A stretch of 64,000 nt of DNA from Sphingobium limneticum (GTDB lineage Bacteria; Pseudomonadota; Alphaproteobacteria; Sphingomonadales; Sphingomonadaceae), in assembly GCF_008710155.1 (NCBI RefSeq), contig NZ_VYPZ01000004.1:186001-250000 (forward strand), in the 5' to 3' direction. The notes under the pieces were generated by a model. The model was given only the letters and a program-made list of their open reading frames with translations, searched no databases and was not told the origin of the DNA. This document shows, piece after piece, positions 26,056 through 34,467 of this stretch. A program made the translations under genes and the position numbers. How positions within the stretch are numbered: the stretch's first letter is position 1; every line of letters starts with the position of its first letter.

Positions 26056-27086
26056 GGTTCAGCAAAAGCGGCGGCGATCGCGTCGATCTGATCCGGCGGA
26101 ATCCGGCGCGCGATGACGGCCATGCCATCTGCGGGCTTGCGCGCGTCGACCACGGTCGGATCGCCCTGCCATTGGCGCAGGCGGGCGGCGAGATAGGTGC
26201 GTTTTTGGCCGGATAGCGCAGGCGCGTCCTTGCCGGGCGCATGGCAATTGCTGCAGGCGGGAAGCTGCCGTGCAGGATCGCCTTTCGCTATGATGGGCAA
26301 GGTCGGGATGGGCCGCTGTGCAAGCCCCGGCATGGCGGCGAAATGCGCTGCCAGCCGCTGCATCTCTTCCTCGGTCAGTGTCGCAGCAGCCACCTGCATC
26401 GGCGCGCTCTTGCGAGTGCCGGACGCATAATTGCGCAGAGCCGCAAGAAGAGAGGCCGGTTTCTGGCCACCCAGCACGGGAATATCGGGCTGGCCACGAC
26501 CGCGCCCGTCGCTGCCATGGCAAGAGGTGCAGGCGGCCAGCGTGCCGGGACGTGTGCCCGGCAGATCGACGGGCAAGGGTTCCTCAATCAGCGCGCGATA
26601 TCGTTCCGGCGTCATGCCGGGCAGGCGGCGCACGAAACCGACCATTCGCCAGACCTCGTCATCGCGCTCCGTGGCGGGCCAGGCTGGCATGGCGGTGAAT
26701 TTGACGCCGTGCCGGATGATCCAGAACAGTTCGCGATCGGTCCATTCCTGCGCGGTGACGGACAGGTCCGGGGCAGGGGGCGTGGACGCCTGCATGACGG
26801 GGGATGGCTTCACGCCCGGCGCACCGTGGCAGACCTGGCAGGCCTGACGGAAATGGCCGGCGGCGCTGACCAGGTCGCGATCGGGCGCCTGGCCTTTTGG
26901 GGTCTGGAACGTCGAATAGGTCCGCACCGAATTGCGCATGACCCAGTGCAGGAACCAGTCGGTGACTTTCCAGTGGCCCGAGGACGCCGATATCTGCATC
27001 GCGCCCGACCAGGCGAAGACCATGCCCGCCGCGAACAGGATGGCGATCGTCAGGATCACGCGTTTCCAGGTGATACGGATGGTCAT
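26052..27086 (-). CDS. Membrane-anchored triheme cytochrome c
   Basis: 344 residues. One N-terminal membrane anchor (about 8-28) is followed by three c-type heme sites: CQVCH at 83-87, CTSCH at 186-190 and CSNCH at 278-282. The modules are separated by about 95-100 residues, as in alcohol-dehydrogenase-type cytochrome subunits. Met candidates for distal ligation are present (TAMPAW near 132). In this operon it is placed to deliver electrons to the terminal oxidase, perhaps from a periplasmic dehydrogenase; the partner is not identified. 4-nt overlaps on both sides. Confidence 0.88.
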   Translation of the reverse strand: MTIRITWKRVILTIAILFAAGMVFAWSGAMQISASSGHWKVTDWFLHWVMRNSVRTYSTFQTPKGQAPDRDLVSAAGHFRQACQVCHGAPGVKPSPVMQASTPPAPDLSVTAQEWTDRELFWIIRHGVKFTAMPAWPATERDDEVWRMVGFVRRLPGMTPERYRALIEEPLPVDLPGTRPGTLAACTSCHGSDGRGRGQPDIPVLGGQKPASLLAALRNYASGTRKSAPMQVAAATLTEEEMQRLAAHFAAMPGLAQRPIPTLPIIAKGDPARQLPACSNCHAPGKDAPALSGQKRTYLAARLRQWQGDPTVVDARKPADGMAVIARRIPPDQIDAIAAAFAEP

Positions 27087-27673
27087 GCCGGCGCGTCCTC
27101 CCTTGCCGTGAGCAATCCGGCGAGCAGGACGAGGCCGCCGATCATGTAGCTAGCGCCGCCGATGACGAGCATGATCACGCCGCCCAATTGCTGGTCGGCC
27201 AGCGTATCGAGGCCGAAATAGGTGCCGTGATGGGCGTAGAGCGGGCGCGGCGCGAGGCCGATCAGGACGCCCAGCAGGGTCATGTGCATGGAGGTCAACA
27301 GCAAGGCGCCGATGCCGGCGATCCGCTGTGGCGCATGCAGGACGGATGACCAGAGCAGCAGGCCAGCTACGAGGAAGCAGGCCTGTTCGATCGCCATGAC
27401 CATCCACGATCCATGGGCGGCGGCGCGCAGGGCGGGCAGGTGCCAGAGCCAGACGGTGGCGAGTTCGACCAGCATCATCGCCATGGGAGAAACGACGTGC
27501 GGCAAACGCATCGCCGGGTCGGCGCGCGTGCCAGACATGCCAAAGGCGATCAGCGGCGCGGCGACAGCCACGGCGGTCATGTGGGCAACCATATGCCCCG
27601 TCATGCCCATGTCGCTGGCGATCAGGCCCAATGGCAGGAGCGCGAGGCCGGTGAAGAGACACACCTGCTTCAC
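27083..27673 (-). CDS. ctaG: CtaG/Caa3-type cytochrome c oxidase assembly protein
   Basis: 196 residues with about six membrane helices and the His-rich helix pattern of the Caa3-type CtaG family (GMTGHMVAHMTAV, LWHLPAL, TSMHMTLLG, APRPLYAHHGTYFGL). The family assists copper insertion into the oxidase. The start is the GTG at 27673, which overlaps the upstream stop as GTGA; a longer upstream frame would run deep into the preceding gene. Part of the oxidase operon with 4-nt overlaps on both sides. Confidence 0.82.
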   Translation of the reverse strand: MKQVCLFTGLALLPLGLIASDMGMTGHMVAHMTAVAVAAPLIAFGMSGTRADPAMRLPHVVSPMAMMLVELATVWLWHLPALRAAAHGSWMVMAIEQACFLVAGLLLWSSVLHAPQRIAGIGALLLTSMHMTLLGVLIGLAPRPLYAHHGTYFGLDTLADQQLGGVIMLVIGGASYMIGGLVLLAGLLTAREDAPA

Positions 27674-28050
27674 AGGCAATCTCGCAGAAAGATGACGGGT
27701 AGGGACGTGAAGAGCACGCCCACGAAGCTGAGGCACGCGAGCAACAGCGTCGATTTCGCAAGGAAGCGCTGCCGGTCGATATCCGTCGCATCCTCATGCG
27801 GCGGGCTGGCACCGGGTATGCGGCCTTGGTTCCAGGCGATCCAACCGGACAAAGCGATCAGGATGAGGGCAAGAACAGTGCCGACGACGAACAGCGTAGG
27901 GAAGGTCGCAAAGGCGCCCGCCTTCGCGCAGGATACGGCCGCCCAGAGATAGGAGAAGAGGAAATGTCCGGCCCAGATGGTCGGCGGCACGATCAGCGTC
28001 CACAGCGTGACCTTCAATCGTTCGGACCAATGGGGGCGGCGATCCTTCAT
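27670..28050 (-). CDS. Small membrane protein of the oxidase operon
   Basis: 126 residues, about three membrane helices (17-37, 47-68, 95-120). No family recognised with certainty. Its fixed position between the fused oxidase subunit I/III and ctaG, with 4-base overlaps on each side, suggests a small oxidase-associated or assembly subunit. A Cys-rich metal site is not evident. Confidence 0.6.
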   Translation of the reverse strand: MKDRRPHWSERLKVTLWTLIVPPTIWAGHFLFSYLWAAVSCAKAGAFATFPTLFVVGTVLALILIALSGWIAWNQGRIPGASPPHEDATDIDRQRFLAKSTLLLACLSFVGVLFTSLPVIFLRDCL

Positions 28051-30569
28051 GACAGGTTCGGGAACAGGCCGATGGTCGCATAGGCGACGATGGCGGTGAG
28101 GGCGAAAAAGTGCATGTAGACGGTGACGTTTCGGATGTCGGCGTCATGCTGCGGGTCCATGCGGCGGGCGATGCTGCGGGCCAGCGCGTAACTCTGCATG
28201 ATCGCGGCGATGCCGGCATGGGCGACCGTCCAGACGGTGAGCGTCCACACGATCGCGGGGTAGCTATGGTTTTCCGGGTCCATGCCGTGGGTCCATGGCC
28301 CGGCAAGCCCTGCGGCGATCCCGGCGAGGCTGGTCGCTATGCCCAGCATCAGCAACAGGCGCGCGATCCCGACGTCGCCCCGCGCATGGACTTCACGCGC
28401 GGCGATGGTGGCGAGCCAGCTTGCCACGCCGAGCACCAGCGCCACCATCGGCCAGTACATGCCCGGCCCGTCCGCCATGGCCATCGGTGGGAAATCGGCA
28501 TGTCGGGTCCAGAAGAAATAATAGCCGAAGACGAGGCCGGAAAAGGCGGTCGCATCCGCCATCATGGTGATGAACATCGCCCACCATCCCGGCGCGGCGG
28601 GGCCGGAGATGTAGAGCGGCAGTTCGATCCCATGGCCGATCGGCTTGCACGGCTTTTCCGGGATTTCGGCCGTGCCGGTCCACAGCCACCATATGGCGCA
28701 GGCCAATGTCGCAACGGCGCAGACAAGCGCCGCCCAGTAGAGATGATAGGTGGTCAGGATGAAGACGCCGCCAAGCGACAGGGCGGTCAGGATCGGAATG
28801 ACGCTGGGCGTGCCGAGGCGGATGACCGCGAGCGGCCGGGCGTCGAGCACGGTCGTCACGATCGTCTCGCGCCGGCCTTCCTCTGCGTCGGGCAGGAAGA
28901 AGCGGCCTTCATCGACCTTCTGCACGAAATCCTTCTGGTCCCAGATCGGGTAGCGGCTTTCGATAAGTGGAATGGATCGGATGCCCCAATCCTCGTCATC
29001 GGGATGCGCCAGCCATTCGAGCGTTCCGGCGCCCCAGGGATTGCGCTGCGCCTTCGCCCGGCGGGGCGAGAGGCACAAGTCCACGCAGATCACCGCCACG
29101 CCCGCCGCGAATAGCCATGCCCCCAAGGTGGACGCCATGTTGAGGCCGCCCAGCCCGAGTTCCGCCGGATAGGTGAAAACCCGGCGCGGCATGCCCATCA
29201 GACCGGAGAAGTGCATGGGGAAGAAGGTCAGGTTCGCGCCGACGAACAGCATCCAGAAGGCGATGCGGCCGAGGCGATCGGACAGCCTCTTTCCGGTAAT
29301 CAGCGGCCAATAATAATAGAGGCCCGCAAACAGCGGCAGCAATGTGCCGCCGATCAGGACATAGTGCAGGTGCGCGACGATGAAATAGGTGTCGTGCGCC
29401 TGCCAGTCGAACGGCGCGACGGCGACCATCACGCCGGTCAGGCCGCCGATGACGAAGATGGCGAGGCTGCCGGTCGCATAGAGCAAGGGCGTCGACCAGG
29501 TGACTCGGCCTGCCCATAAGGTCGCGATAAAGGCGAAGATCTGCACCGCCGTCGGGATGGCCACGGCCTCCGATGCGGCCGAGAAGAAAGCGAGGCTGAT
29601 CTTGGGCAGGCCGGTCGTGAACATGTGGTGGACCCACAGGCCGAAGGACAGGAAGGCGGTGCCCACCGCCGCCAGCACGATCCACGGATAGCCCAGCAAA
29701 TGGCGGTTGGAGAAGGTCGGCACCAGCATCGCGAACAGGGCAATAGAGGGCAAGAAGACGATATAGACTTCCGGATGGCCGAAGATCCAGAACAGGTGCT
29801 GCCACAGCAGCGGGTCGCCGCCCCGGCTCGCGTCGAAGAAGGGCCAGTTCAGCAGCCGCTCCATCTCGAACAATATGTCGCCCGCGATCAGTGGCGGAAA
29901 GGCGAACAGGATCATCACCGCCACCACCAGGATGTACCAGGCGTAGAGCGGCATCAGGTTCAGCCGCATGCCCGGTGGCCGGCATTTGAGGACGCCGACG
30001 ATCAGTTCGACCGCAGCGGCGACCGACGACACTTCGATGAAGGATAGGCCCAACATCCAGATGTCGGCGCCAAGGCCGGACAGGTCCGTCCGCGTGGTGA
30101 GCGGGGGATACATGAACCAGCCACCATCGGGCGCGGCATTGAAGAAAATGGAGCCGCCCACGAACACGCCGCCCAGAAGGAAGGACCAGTAGCCAAAGGC
30201 GGAGAGGCGCGGAAAGGGGAGGTCGCGCGCGCCCAGAAGCTGAGGCAGCAGGATGATCGACACCGCCTCGAACATCGGCACGGCGAATAGGAACATCATC
30301 ATCGAGCCGTGCAGCGTGAACAGCTGGTTGAACGTGCCTGCGCTCACCAGATCATTGTCCGGCACGGCCAGTTGCGTGCGCATGATGAGCGCCAGCACGC
30401 CGGCGAACAGCATGAACGCAAAGGCGGTCAGCACATACCAGACGCCGACCCGATTATTGTTGCAGTCGGTCCAGCGCAGGAACAGGCCGCTGGGCGGCTT
30501 CCATACCGCGCGGAGCCGGTCTTCCTGTGCGGCGCGGAGCGCGGGATCGTCCTGATCGTGCAGGCTCAT
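28047..30569 (-). CDS. ctaD: Cytochrome c oxidase subunit I-III fusion
   Basis: 840 residues. The N-terminal 560 are subunit I: heme a ligand H87 (TLHGSMMMF), the CuB/cross-link motif GHPEVY with H265 and Y269, CuB His pair H314-H315 (WVHHMF), and H400/H402 (VAHLHYV). From about 615 on, the segment (YISGPAAPGWWAMFITMM...YYFFWTR) is subunit III. Such I-III fusions are typical of caa3-type oxidases. It starts with ATG at 30569, overlapping the ctaC stop (ATGA). Family role: reduces O2 and pumps protons. Confidence 0.95.
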   Translation of the reverse strand: MSLHDQDDPALRAAQEDRLRAVWKPPSGLFLRWTDCNNNRVGVWYVLTAFAFMLFAGVLALIMRTQLAVPDNDLVSAGTFNQLFTLHGSMMMFLFAVPMFEAVSIILLPQLLGARDLPFPRLSAFGYWSFLLGGVFVGGSIFFNAAPDGGWFMYPPLTTRTDLSGLGADIWMLGLSFIEVSSVAAAVELIVGVLKCRPPGMRLNLMPLYAWYILVVAVMILFAFPPLIAGDILFEMERLLNWPFFDASRGGDPLLWQHLFWIFGHPEVYIVFLPSIALFAMLVPTFSNRHLLGYPWIVLAAVGTAFLSFGLWVHHMFTTGLPKISLAFFSAASEAVAIPTAVQIFAFIATLWAGRVTWSTPLLYATGSLAIFVIGGLTGVMVAVAPFDWQAHDTYFIVAHLHYVLIGGTLLPLFAGLYYYWPLITGKRLSDRLGRIAFWMLFVGANLTFFPMHFSGLMGMPRRVFTYPAELGLGGLNMASTLGAWLFAAGVAVICVDLCLSPRRAKAQRNPWGAGTLEWLAHPDDEDWGIRSIPLIESRYPIWDQKDFVQKVDEGRFFLPDAEEGRRETIVTTVLDARPLAVIRLGTPSVIPILTALSLGGVFILTTYHLYWAALVCAVATLACAIWWLWTGTAEIPEKPCKPIGHGIELPLYISGPAAPGWWAMFITMMADATAFSGLVFGYYFFWTRHADFPPMAMADGPGMYWPMVALVLGVASWLATIAAREVHARGDVGIARLLLMLGIATSLAGIAAGLAGPWTHGMDPENHSYPAIVWTLTVWTVAHAGIAAIMQSYALARSIARRMDPQHDADIRNVTVYMHFFALTAIVAYATIGLFPNLS

Positions 30570-31537
30570 CGCATGCCCTTGAGATAATGGGCGATGGCGC
30601 GGGCTTCCTCTTGGCTGAGTTGCGGATAAGCAGGCATGCGCACGCCGGGCTTGCTGGCCTGCGGCGCGCGGATGAAGGTGGCGATATTGTCGATGGTGGG
30701 AGGCAATATGCCCGCGCCCAGCGTCCGCCGCTCGCCGAAGCGGCTGAGGTCGGGGCCGATGGTGCCGGCATGGGGCGTGCCCCGGACGCCATGGCAGGCG
30801 CCGCATCCCTGGGCATCGAACAGGGCGCGGCCGGGCGTGGCGACAGCTGGAATTGGCCCGATGGCACGGGCGTCGGCCATCCATGTGTCGAAGGCTGCCG
30901 GCTCCATCGCGATCACGTCGAACGCCATGAGCGCATGGCTGAGGCCGCAAAACTCCGCGCATACGCCGCGATATCGTCCCGGCTTCTCGGCTTTCACCAC
31001 CAGCCGGTTGGTGCGGCCGGGGATCATGTCCATCTTGCCGGCAAGACCAGGGATCCAGAAACTGTGGATCACGTCGGTCGCGCCAAGTTCGAACAGCACC
31101 GTACGACCGACAGGCAGGCGGATCTCATTGGCGGAGAGGAGCGGCGTGGCTTCGCTCGGCGGTCGATAGGCGACCCGCCACCAAAATTGTTCGCCCTCTA
31201 CCCGGATGACGAGATCGGCAGCGCTGGCGGGGCGCGGCCGCATCGCGGGCAGGGCGTAGAGCAATAGCGCCGTCAGGATCAGCGTTGGTCCGATCGCGCC
31301 GACCCACAGGATCATGCGCATACCCTGATGATGGTCCAGGCTATGTTCGGGCGCGCGGACGGCGCGGATGTAGAGCATGGTCGTGATCGCGAGGATGACG
31401 ACCGCTCCGACGGTCAGCACGATGGCGATATGCCGGATATCGCGTGCGTCTGCACCAAAGACGGACAGGGTCGATTGCTGCGCGTTGCAACCGCTCAGGC
31501 ATAGGAGCGCGATAATGAGAGTGCAGGCGCGTGCCAT
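30566..31537 (-). CDS. ctaC: Cytochrome c oxidase subunit II with fused cytochrome c domain
   Basis: 323 residues. Lipoprotein signal (IIALLCLSGC, Cys at 17), two membrane helices (about 36-58 and 75-97), a cupredoxin domain with a complete CuA site (H158, C193, E195, C197, H201, M204 in CAEFCGLSHALM), and a C-terminal class I cytochrome c with CGACH at 245-249. This is the caa3-type subunit II. It is the first gene of the operon. The start at 31537 was chosen because it gives the lipoprotein signal. A putative EcfG-type promoter lies about 40-65 bases upstream. Confidence 0.95.
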   Translation of the reverse strand: MARACTLIIALLCLSGCNAQQSTLSVFGADARDIRHIAIVLTVGAVVILAITTMLYIRAVRAPEHSLDHHQGMRMILWVGAIGPTLILTALLLYALPAMRPRPASAADLVIRVEGEQFWWRVAYRPPSEATPLLSANEIRLPVGRTVLFELGATDVIHSFWIPGLAGKMDMIPGRTNRLVVKAEKPGRYRGVCAEFCGLSHALMAFDVIAMEPAAFDTWMADARAIGPIPAVATPGRALFDAQGCGACHGVRGTPHAGTIGPDLSRFGERRTLGAGILPPTIDNIATFIRAPQASKPGVRMPAYPQLSQEEARAIAHYLKGMR

Positions 31538-31577
31538 CGTCTGGCTGAAGTCCCCCGATTGCGGCTGTAATCCTTCC

Positions 31578-31602
31578 AACCCGCAAAAGCGCTGGAGGTT
31601 CA
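31578..31602 (-). promoter_or_regulatory. Putative EcfG-type promoter of the oxidase operon
   Basis: On the minus strand TGAAC (31602-31598) and GTT (31580-31578) are separated by 17 bases. Compared with the GGAAC-N16/17-CGTT consensus of EcfG regulons this has one mismatch in the -35 and G for the first C of the -10. It would start RNA about 35 bases before ctaC. Moderate evidence only. Confidence 0.4.
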
Positions 31603-31658
31603 AACATTTCTGCACCGCAATAAAGTGCGGACAATCATGCCCTATCCATTTCGCAACC

Positions 31659-31686
31659 GGAACCGATGCCGTGCCGGGATGTTCTT
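31659..31686 (+). promoter_or_regulatory. Putative EcfG-type promoter of the ECF sigma gene
   Basis: GGAAC (31659-31663), 17 bases, then GTTCTT (31681-31686), directly upstream of the sigma gene start at 31714. Autoregulation through such a site is typical for EcfG genes. The spacing is identical to that of the site at 39987. Confidence 0.6.
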
Positions 31687-31713
31687 ACATTAACTATTCA
31701 CGAAGGGGATCAT

Positions 31714-32370
31714 ATGTCGGACGCCATCTCGACGCAGGACGCACCTGCCAGCCTGACCGACTCGGCCTTCAAGGGCGAGCTTAGCCGTGTGATCCCCCAA
31801 TTGCGTGCTTTTGCCCGCAGCCTTTGCGGTAATCACGATCTGGCCGACGACCTTGTCCAGGAAACGATGCTCAAGGCATGGGCGGCGCGGGACCGCTATA
31901 TGGCCGGCACGAACTTCCGCGCCTGGTCCTTCACGATCCTGCGCAACCATTATTTCAGCCTGACCCGTCGCCTCCGCTTCACCGGGGAGTGGGATGATCT
32001 GGTAGCGGACCGTGTTCTGGCTGCGCCGGCTTCGCAAGACACCAGCATCCAGTTGCGCGACCTGATGCGTGCGCTCATGCAACTACCCGAACCGCAGCGC
32101 GAGGCCCTGATCCTCGTCGGTGCTGGCGGGATTTCCTACGAAGAGACGGCCGATATCACGGGTGTCGCCGTCGGGACGGTCAAGAGCCGGGTTGCGCGGG
32201 CGCGCGCGGCGCTGGAAGCCCTGATGAACGGCGGCGTTCTGGAAATCGCGCGCAGCGACTTCGACGTTACGGAAGATGCGGTCGTCAGCATTTTTGCCTA
32301 TCTCGACAGGATCCAGACCCGCCAGGCGGGGCGACCGGGTGTGTCGGGCCTGCTGGCACTGGCCGCCTGA
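31714..32370 (+). CDS. ECF sigma factor, EcfG-like (general stress response type)
   Basis: 218 residues. Region 2 carries LRAFARSLCGNHDLADDLVQ and TNFRAWSFTILRNHYFS; region 4 carries LPEPQREALILVGAGGISYE and the helix-turn-helix VAVGTVKSRVARARAAL. These match the EcfG family that drives the PhyR-NepR-EcfG stress response in alphaproteobacteria. No nepR or phyR lies in the window, so it is probably a secondary paralogue. Start ATG at 31714 follows AAGGGG. An additional 40-residue tail beyond region 4 is present. It is divergent from the oxidase operon. Confidence 0.85.
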   Translation: MSDAISTQDAPASLTDSAFKGELSRVIPQLRAFARSLCGNHDLADDLVQETMLKAWAARDRYMAGTNFRAWSFTILRNHYFSLTRRLRFTGEWDDLVADRVLAAPASQDTSIQLRDLMRALMQLPEPQREALILVGAGGISYEETADITGVAVGTVKSRVARARAALEALMNGGVLEIARSDFDVTEDAVVSIFAYLDRIQTRQAGRPGVSGLLALAA

Positions 32371-32436
32371 TCGGATGACGAGGCGAAGCACGATCCAGCC
32401 CGGCTTCGTTTCTTCGATCCGTCAAAGCCGTAGTCG

Positions 32437-33309
32437 ATGACGTCTGACCCGGATCAGCCTTCGGCGGATGATCCCAGCGTCCCTGACGATGCTCTGTCGC
32501 CCGATGAGGCACAGGATGTCCTGCGGCGTCAGGCCAGTTCCCATATGGTCGTGCATGAAGCCGTGCGGCTTCAGGGCGAAGAGGAACTGGCGCGGCCGGT
32601 CGTCGCCCTTCTGCTGTCTGGGCTCGCCGCGGGCCTCGCCATCACCATATCCTTTCTGGCCGAACTCTATCTGCGCATGCGCCTGCCGGACGAGCATTGG
32701 GCCGAACTCGTCTATCTGCTGGGCTATCCCGTCGGCTATGTGATCGTCATCATGGGGCGGCTTCAGCTGTTCACAGAAAGCACCGTCACCGCTGTGCTGC
32801 CCGTTGCGGCGCGGCCCAGCATCACCGGCTTGGCGAAGCTTGCAAGGCTATGGTCCATCGTATTGACCGCAAATCTGATCGGTGTGCTGATCGTGGTCGC
32901 GCTGATGGCGGGTGAGGTCATCATTACCCATGAGCAGCGGCTCGTCGCGATCGATATCCTTCAGAAGCTTCCCGCGCAGGGCGGCATCAAGACGCTGACG
33001 CTGGGTATTCCGGCCGGCTTCCTCATGGCGTCCATCGCCTGGCTTCTGCCCAATGCCAAAGGCAGCGAGTTCTGGGTCATTTCGCTGCTGACATATGTCA
33101 TCGCGCTCGGTGGTTTCAGCCATGTCGTGACCGGCTTTTCGCAGACGGCCTTTCTCTGGCTGAATGGTCTCATGACCCTGACGGAGATGCTGCGCGACTT
33201 TCTTTTGCCCGCGCTCGTCGGCAACATTATCGGCGGCACGGGGCTGTTCGCCGTGCTGGCACATGGCCAGATGCGGGGCGACAGCGAAGCGGCGGAAGAC
33301 AAGCGCTGA
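32437..33309 (+). CDS. Formate/nitrite transporter (FNT) family channel
   Basis: 290 residues. After a charged N-terminal 45 residues come about six membrane helices. FNT signatures include GLAAGLAITISFLAELYL, the LFTESTVTAVLPV segment and GGFSHVVTGFSQTAFLW. It resembles the YfdC-like branch rather than FocA proper, so the substrate anion is uncertain. It lies 66 bases after the sigma gene in the same direction and may belong to the same transcript. Confidence 0.82.
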   Translation: MTSDPDQPSADDPSVPDDALSPDEAQDVLRRQASSHMVVHEAVRLQGEEELARPVVALLLSGLAAGLAITISFLAELYLRMRLPDEHWAELVYLLGYPVGYVIVIMGRLQLFTESTVTAVLPVAARPSITGLAKLARLWSIVLTANLIGVLIVVALMAGEVIITHEQRLVAIDILQKLPAQGGIKTLTLGIPAGFLMASIAWLLPNAKGSEFWVISLLTYVIALGGFSHVVTGFSQTAFLWLNGLMTLTEMLRDFLLPALVGNIIGGTGLFAVLAHGQMRGDSEAAEDKR

Positions 33310-33343
33310 GAGGCGACGTCCCGCTCGCCTGCGCTTGAGATTG

Positions 33344-34378
33344 TCATTCCTGAAAATAGACCTGGGTTGCGGTACTGGTCATCTGCGCGAGGCGCGCGGC
33401 ATCCCAGTTGCTCAACCGGACGCAGCCATGGCTTTGCGAGCGTCCTATCCGGGCCGGTTCCGGCGTTCCGTGAATGCCATAATGGGGTTTGTTGAGGTCG
33501 ATCCAGACCACGCCGACGGGGTTGTTGGGGCCGGGCGGTAATACGGCTTTCCCGTCGCTTTCGGCCGCGTCCCAGAACAGATCCGGATTATAATGATAGG
33601 TCGGAAGAAAGGCGATGGCGTCTATGCTCCATTTGCCGATCGGCAGGGGATCATGCGCGCTGCCTGTGGTCGCGGGAAATTGCGCAACCAGGCGATCCTG
33701 GCTGTCATAGACTTTGAGCAAGCTTTCGGATTTGTCGACGACGATCTTCGCCGCCTGGGGTTGCCGTGCGCCGATGTTGAGGGTGGCGAGCGTGTCGCGC
33801 CATTGCGGTGACAGGCTGACGTCATAGGCGCGATCGGCCGGGATGAGGCTGGGCAGTCGCAATTCCATACCGGCCTGTGGCGCCCTTAGTGCCGGATTGA
33901 GCGCGAGCAGAAGTTGCGGCGTCGTATGGAAGCGCTCGGCCAGTCGTTCCACGATATCGCGATATCCCAGATGGGGCAGCGCGGCCTGATCTACGATCTT
34001 GGGAGGGATGTCGGGTGTGAAGTCAGCGGTAAGCGCATCGTCCTTCAGCACCATGGTCATGAGCGCGGGGGCGGCATCCTTGTCCAGGGCAGCGCGCGTG
34101 CCGCCGTCAAGCTCTCCAGATTGCGGCAGTCCCTGGGCGGCCTGATACCCCTTCAAAGCTGCTGCGAAGAAGCGACCCTTTCGCCCGTCGATGACCCCAG
34201 GGCCAAAGCCCGCCCGGTCTAGCTGGACCTGAGCGCGAAATATGGCGGCGTCGATATTCGCGGGCAAGGACGCGGCGTGCGTCGCTTCAGCCGTTTTGGA
34301 GGATTGCCCGGCTGCTTGGGTCGACACAAGACCAGCGGTGGCCAAAATCAGACAATGCCATGGAACCCGTCTTTTCAT
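33344..34378 (-). CDS. L,D-transpeptidase with peptidoglycan-binding domain
   Basis: 344 residues. Sec signal to about 24 (VSTQAAGQ), a PG_binding_1 domain near 45-98 (AQVQLDRAGFGPGVIDG), a LysM-like stretch near 140-180 (LAERFHTTPQLLLALNP) and a YkuD catalytic domain ending in the SHGCVRLSNWD motif that holds the catalytic Cys. It forms 3-3 cross-links or attaches proteins to peptidoglycan. It is a clear paralogue of the enzyme at 57267-58358 over its whole length. Its promoter region is shared with the divergent YcbK-type gene. Confidence 0.92.
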   Translation of the reverse strand: MKRRVPWHCLILATAGLVSTQAAGQSSKTAEATHAASLPANIDAAIFRAQVQLDRAGFGPGVIDGRKGRFFAAALKGYQAAQGLPQSGELDGGTRAALDKDAAPALMTMVLKDDALTADFTPDIPPKIVDQAALPHLGYRDIVERLAERFHTTPQLLLALNPALRAPQAGMELRLPSLIPADRAYDVSLSPQWRDTLATLNIGARQPQAAKIVVDKSESLLKVYDSQDRLVAQFPATTGSAHDPLPIGKWSIDAIAFLPTYHYNPDLFWDAAESDGKAVLPPGPNNPVGVVWIDLNKPHYGIHGTPEPARIGRSQSHGCVRLSNWDAARLAQMTSTATQVYFQE

Positions 34379-34395
34379 TCGGTAAATGCACCCTA

Positions 34396-34410
34396 TATCT
34401 CAGTGAGATA
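34396..34410. promoter_or_regulatory. Perfect palindrome between divergent cell-wall genes
   Basis: TATCTCAGTGAGATA is a perfect 7-1-7 palindrome located 18 bases from the L,D-transpeptidase start and 58 bases from the YcbK-like start. Its symmetry and central position suggest an operator for a dimeric repressor acting on both genes. No regulator gene lies beside it. Confidence 0.5.
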
Positions 34411-34467
34411 AGCAACGCGCGGGTGCGGCTTTATCTCCCTGACGCGATTTCGGGACGAACGACTTAC

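Noticed and set aside
34361-34390. GGAAC followed by GTAAAT as an EcfG promoter for the YcbK-like gene
   Set aside because: The spacer is 15 and the -10 lacks GTT, unlike the two GGAAC-N17-GTT sites found elsewhere.
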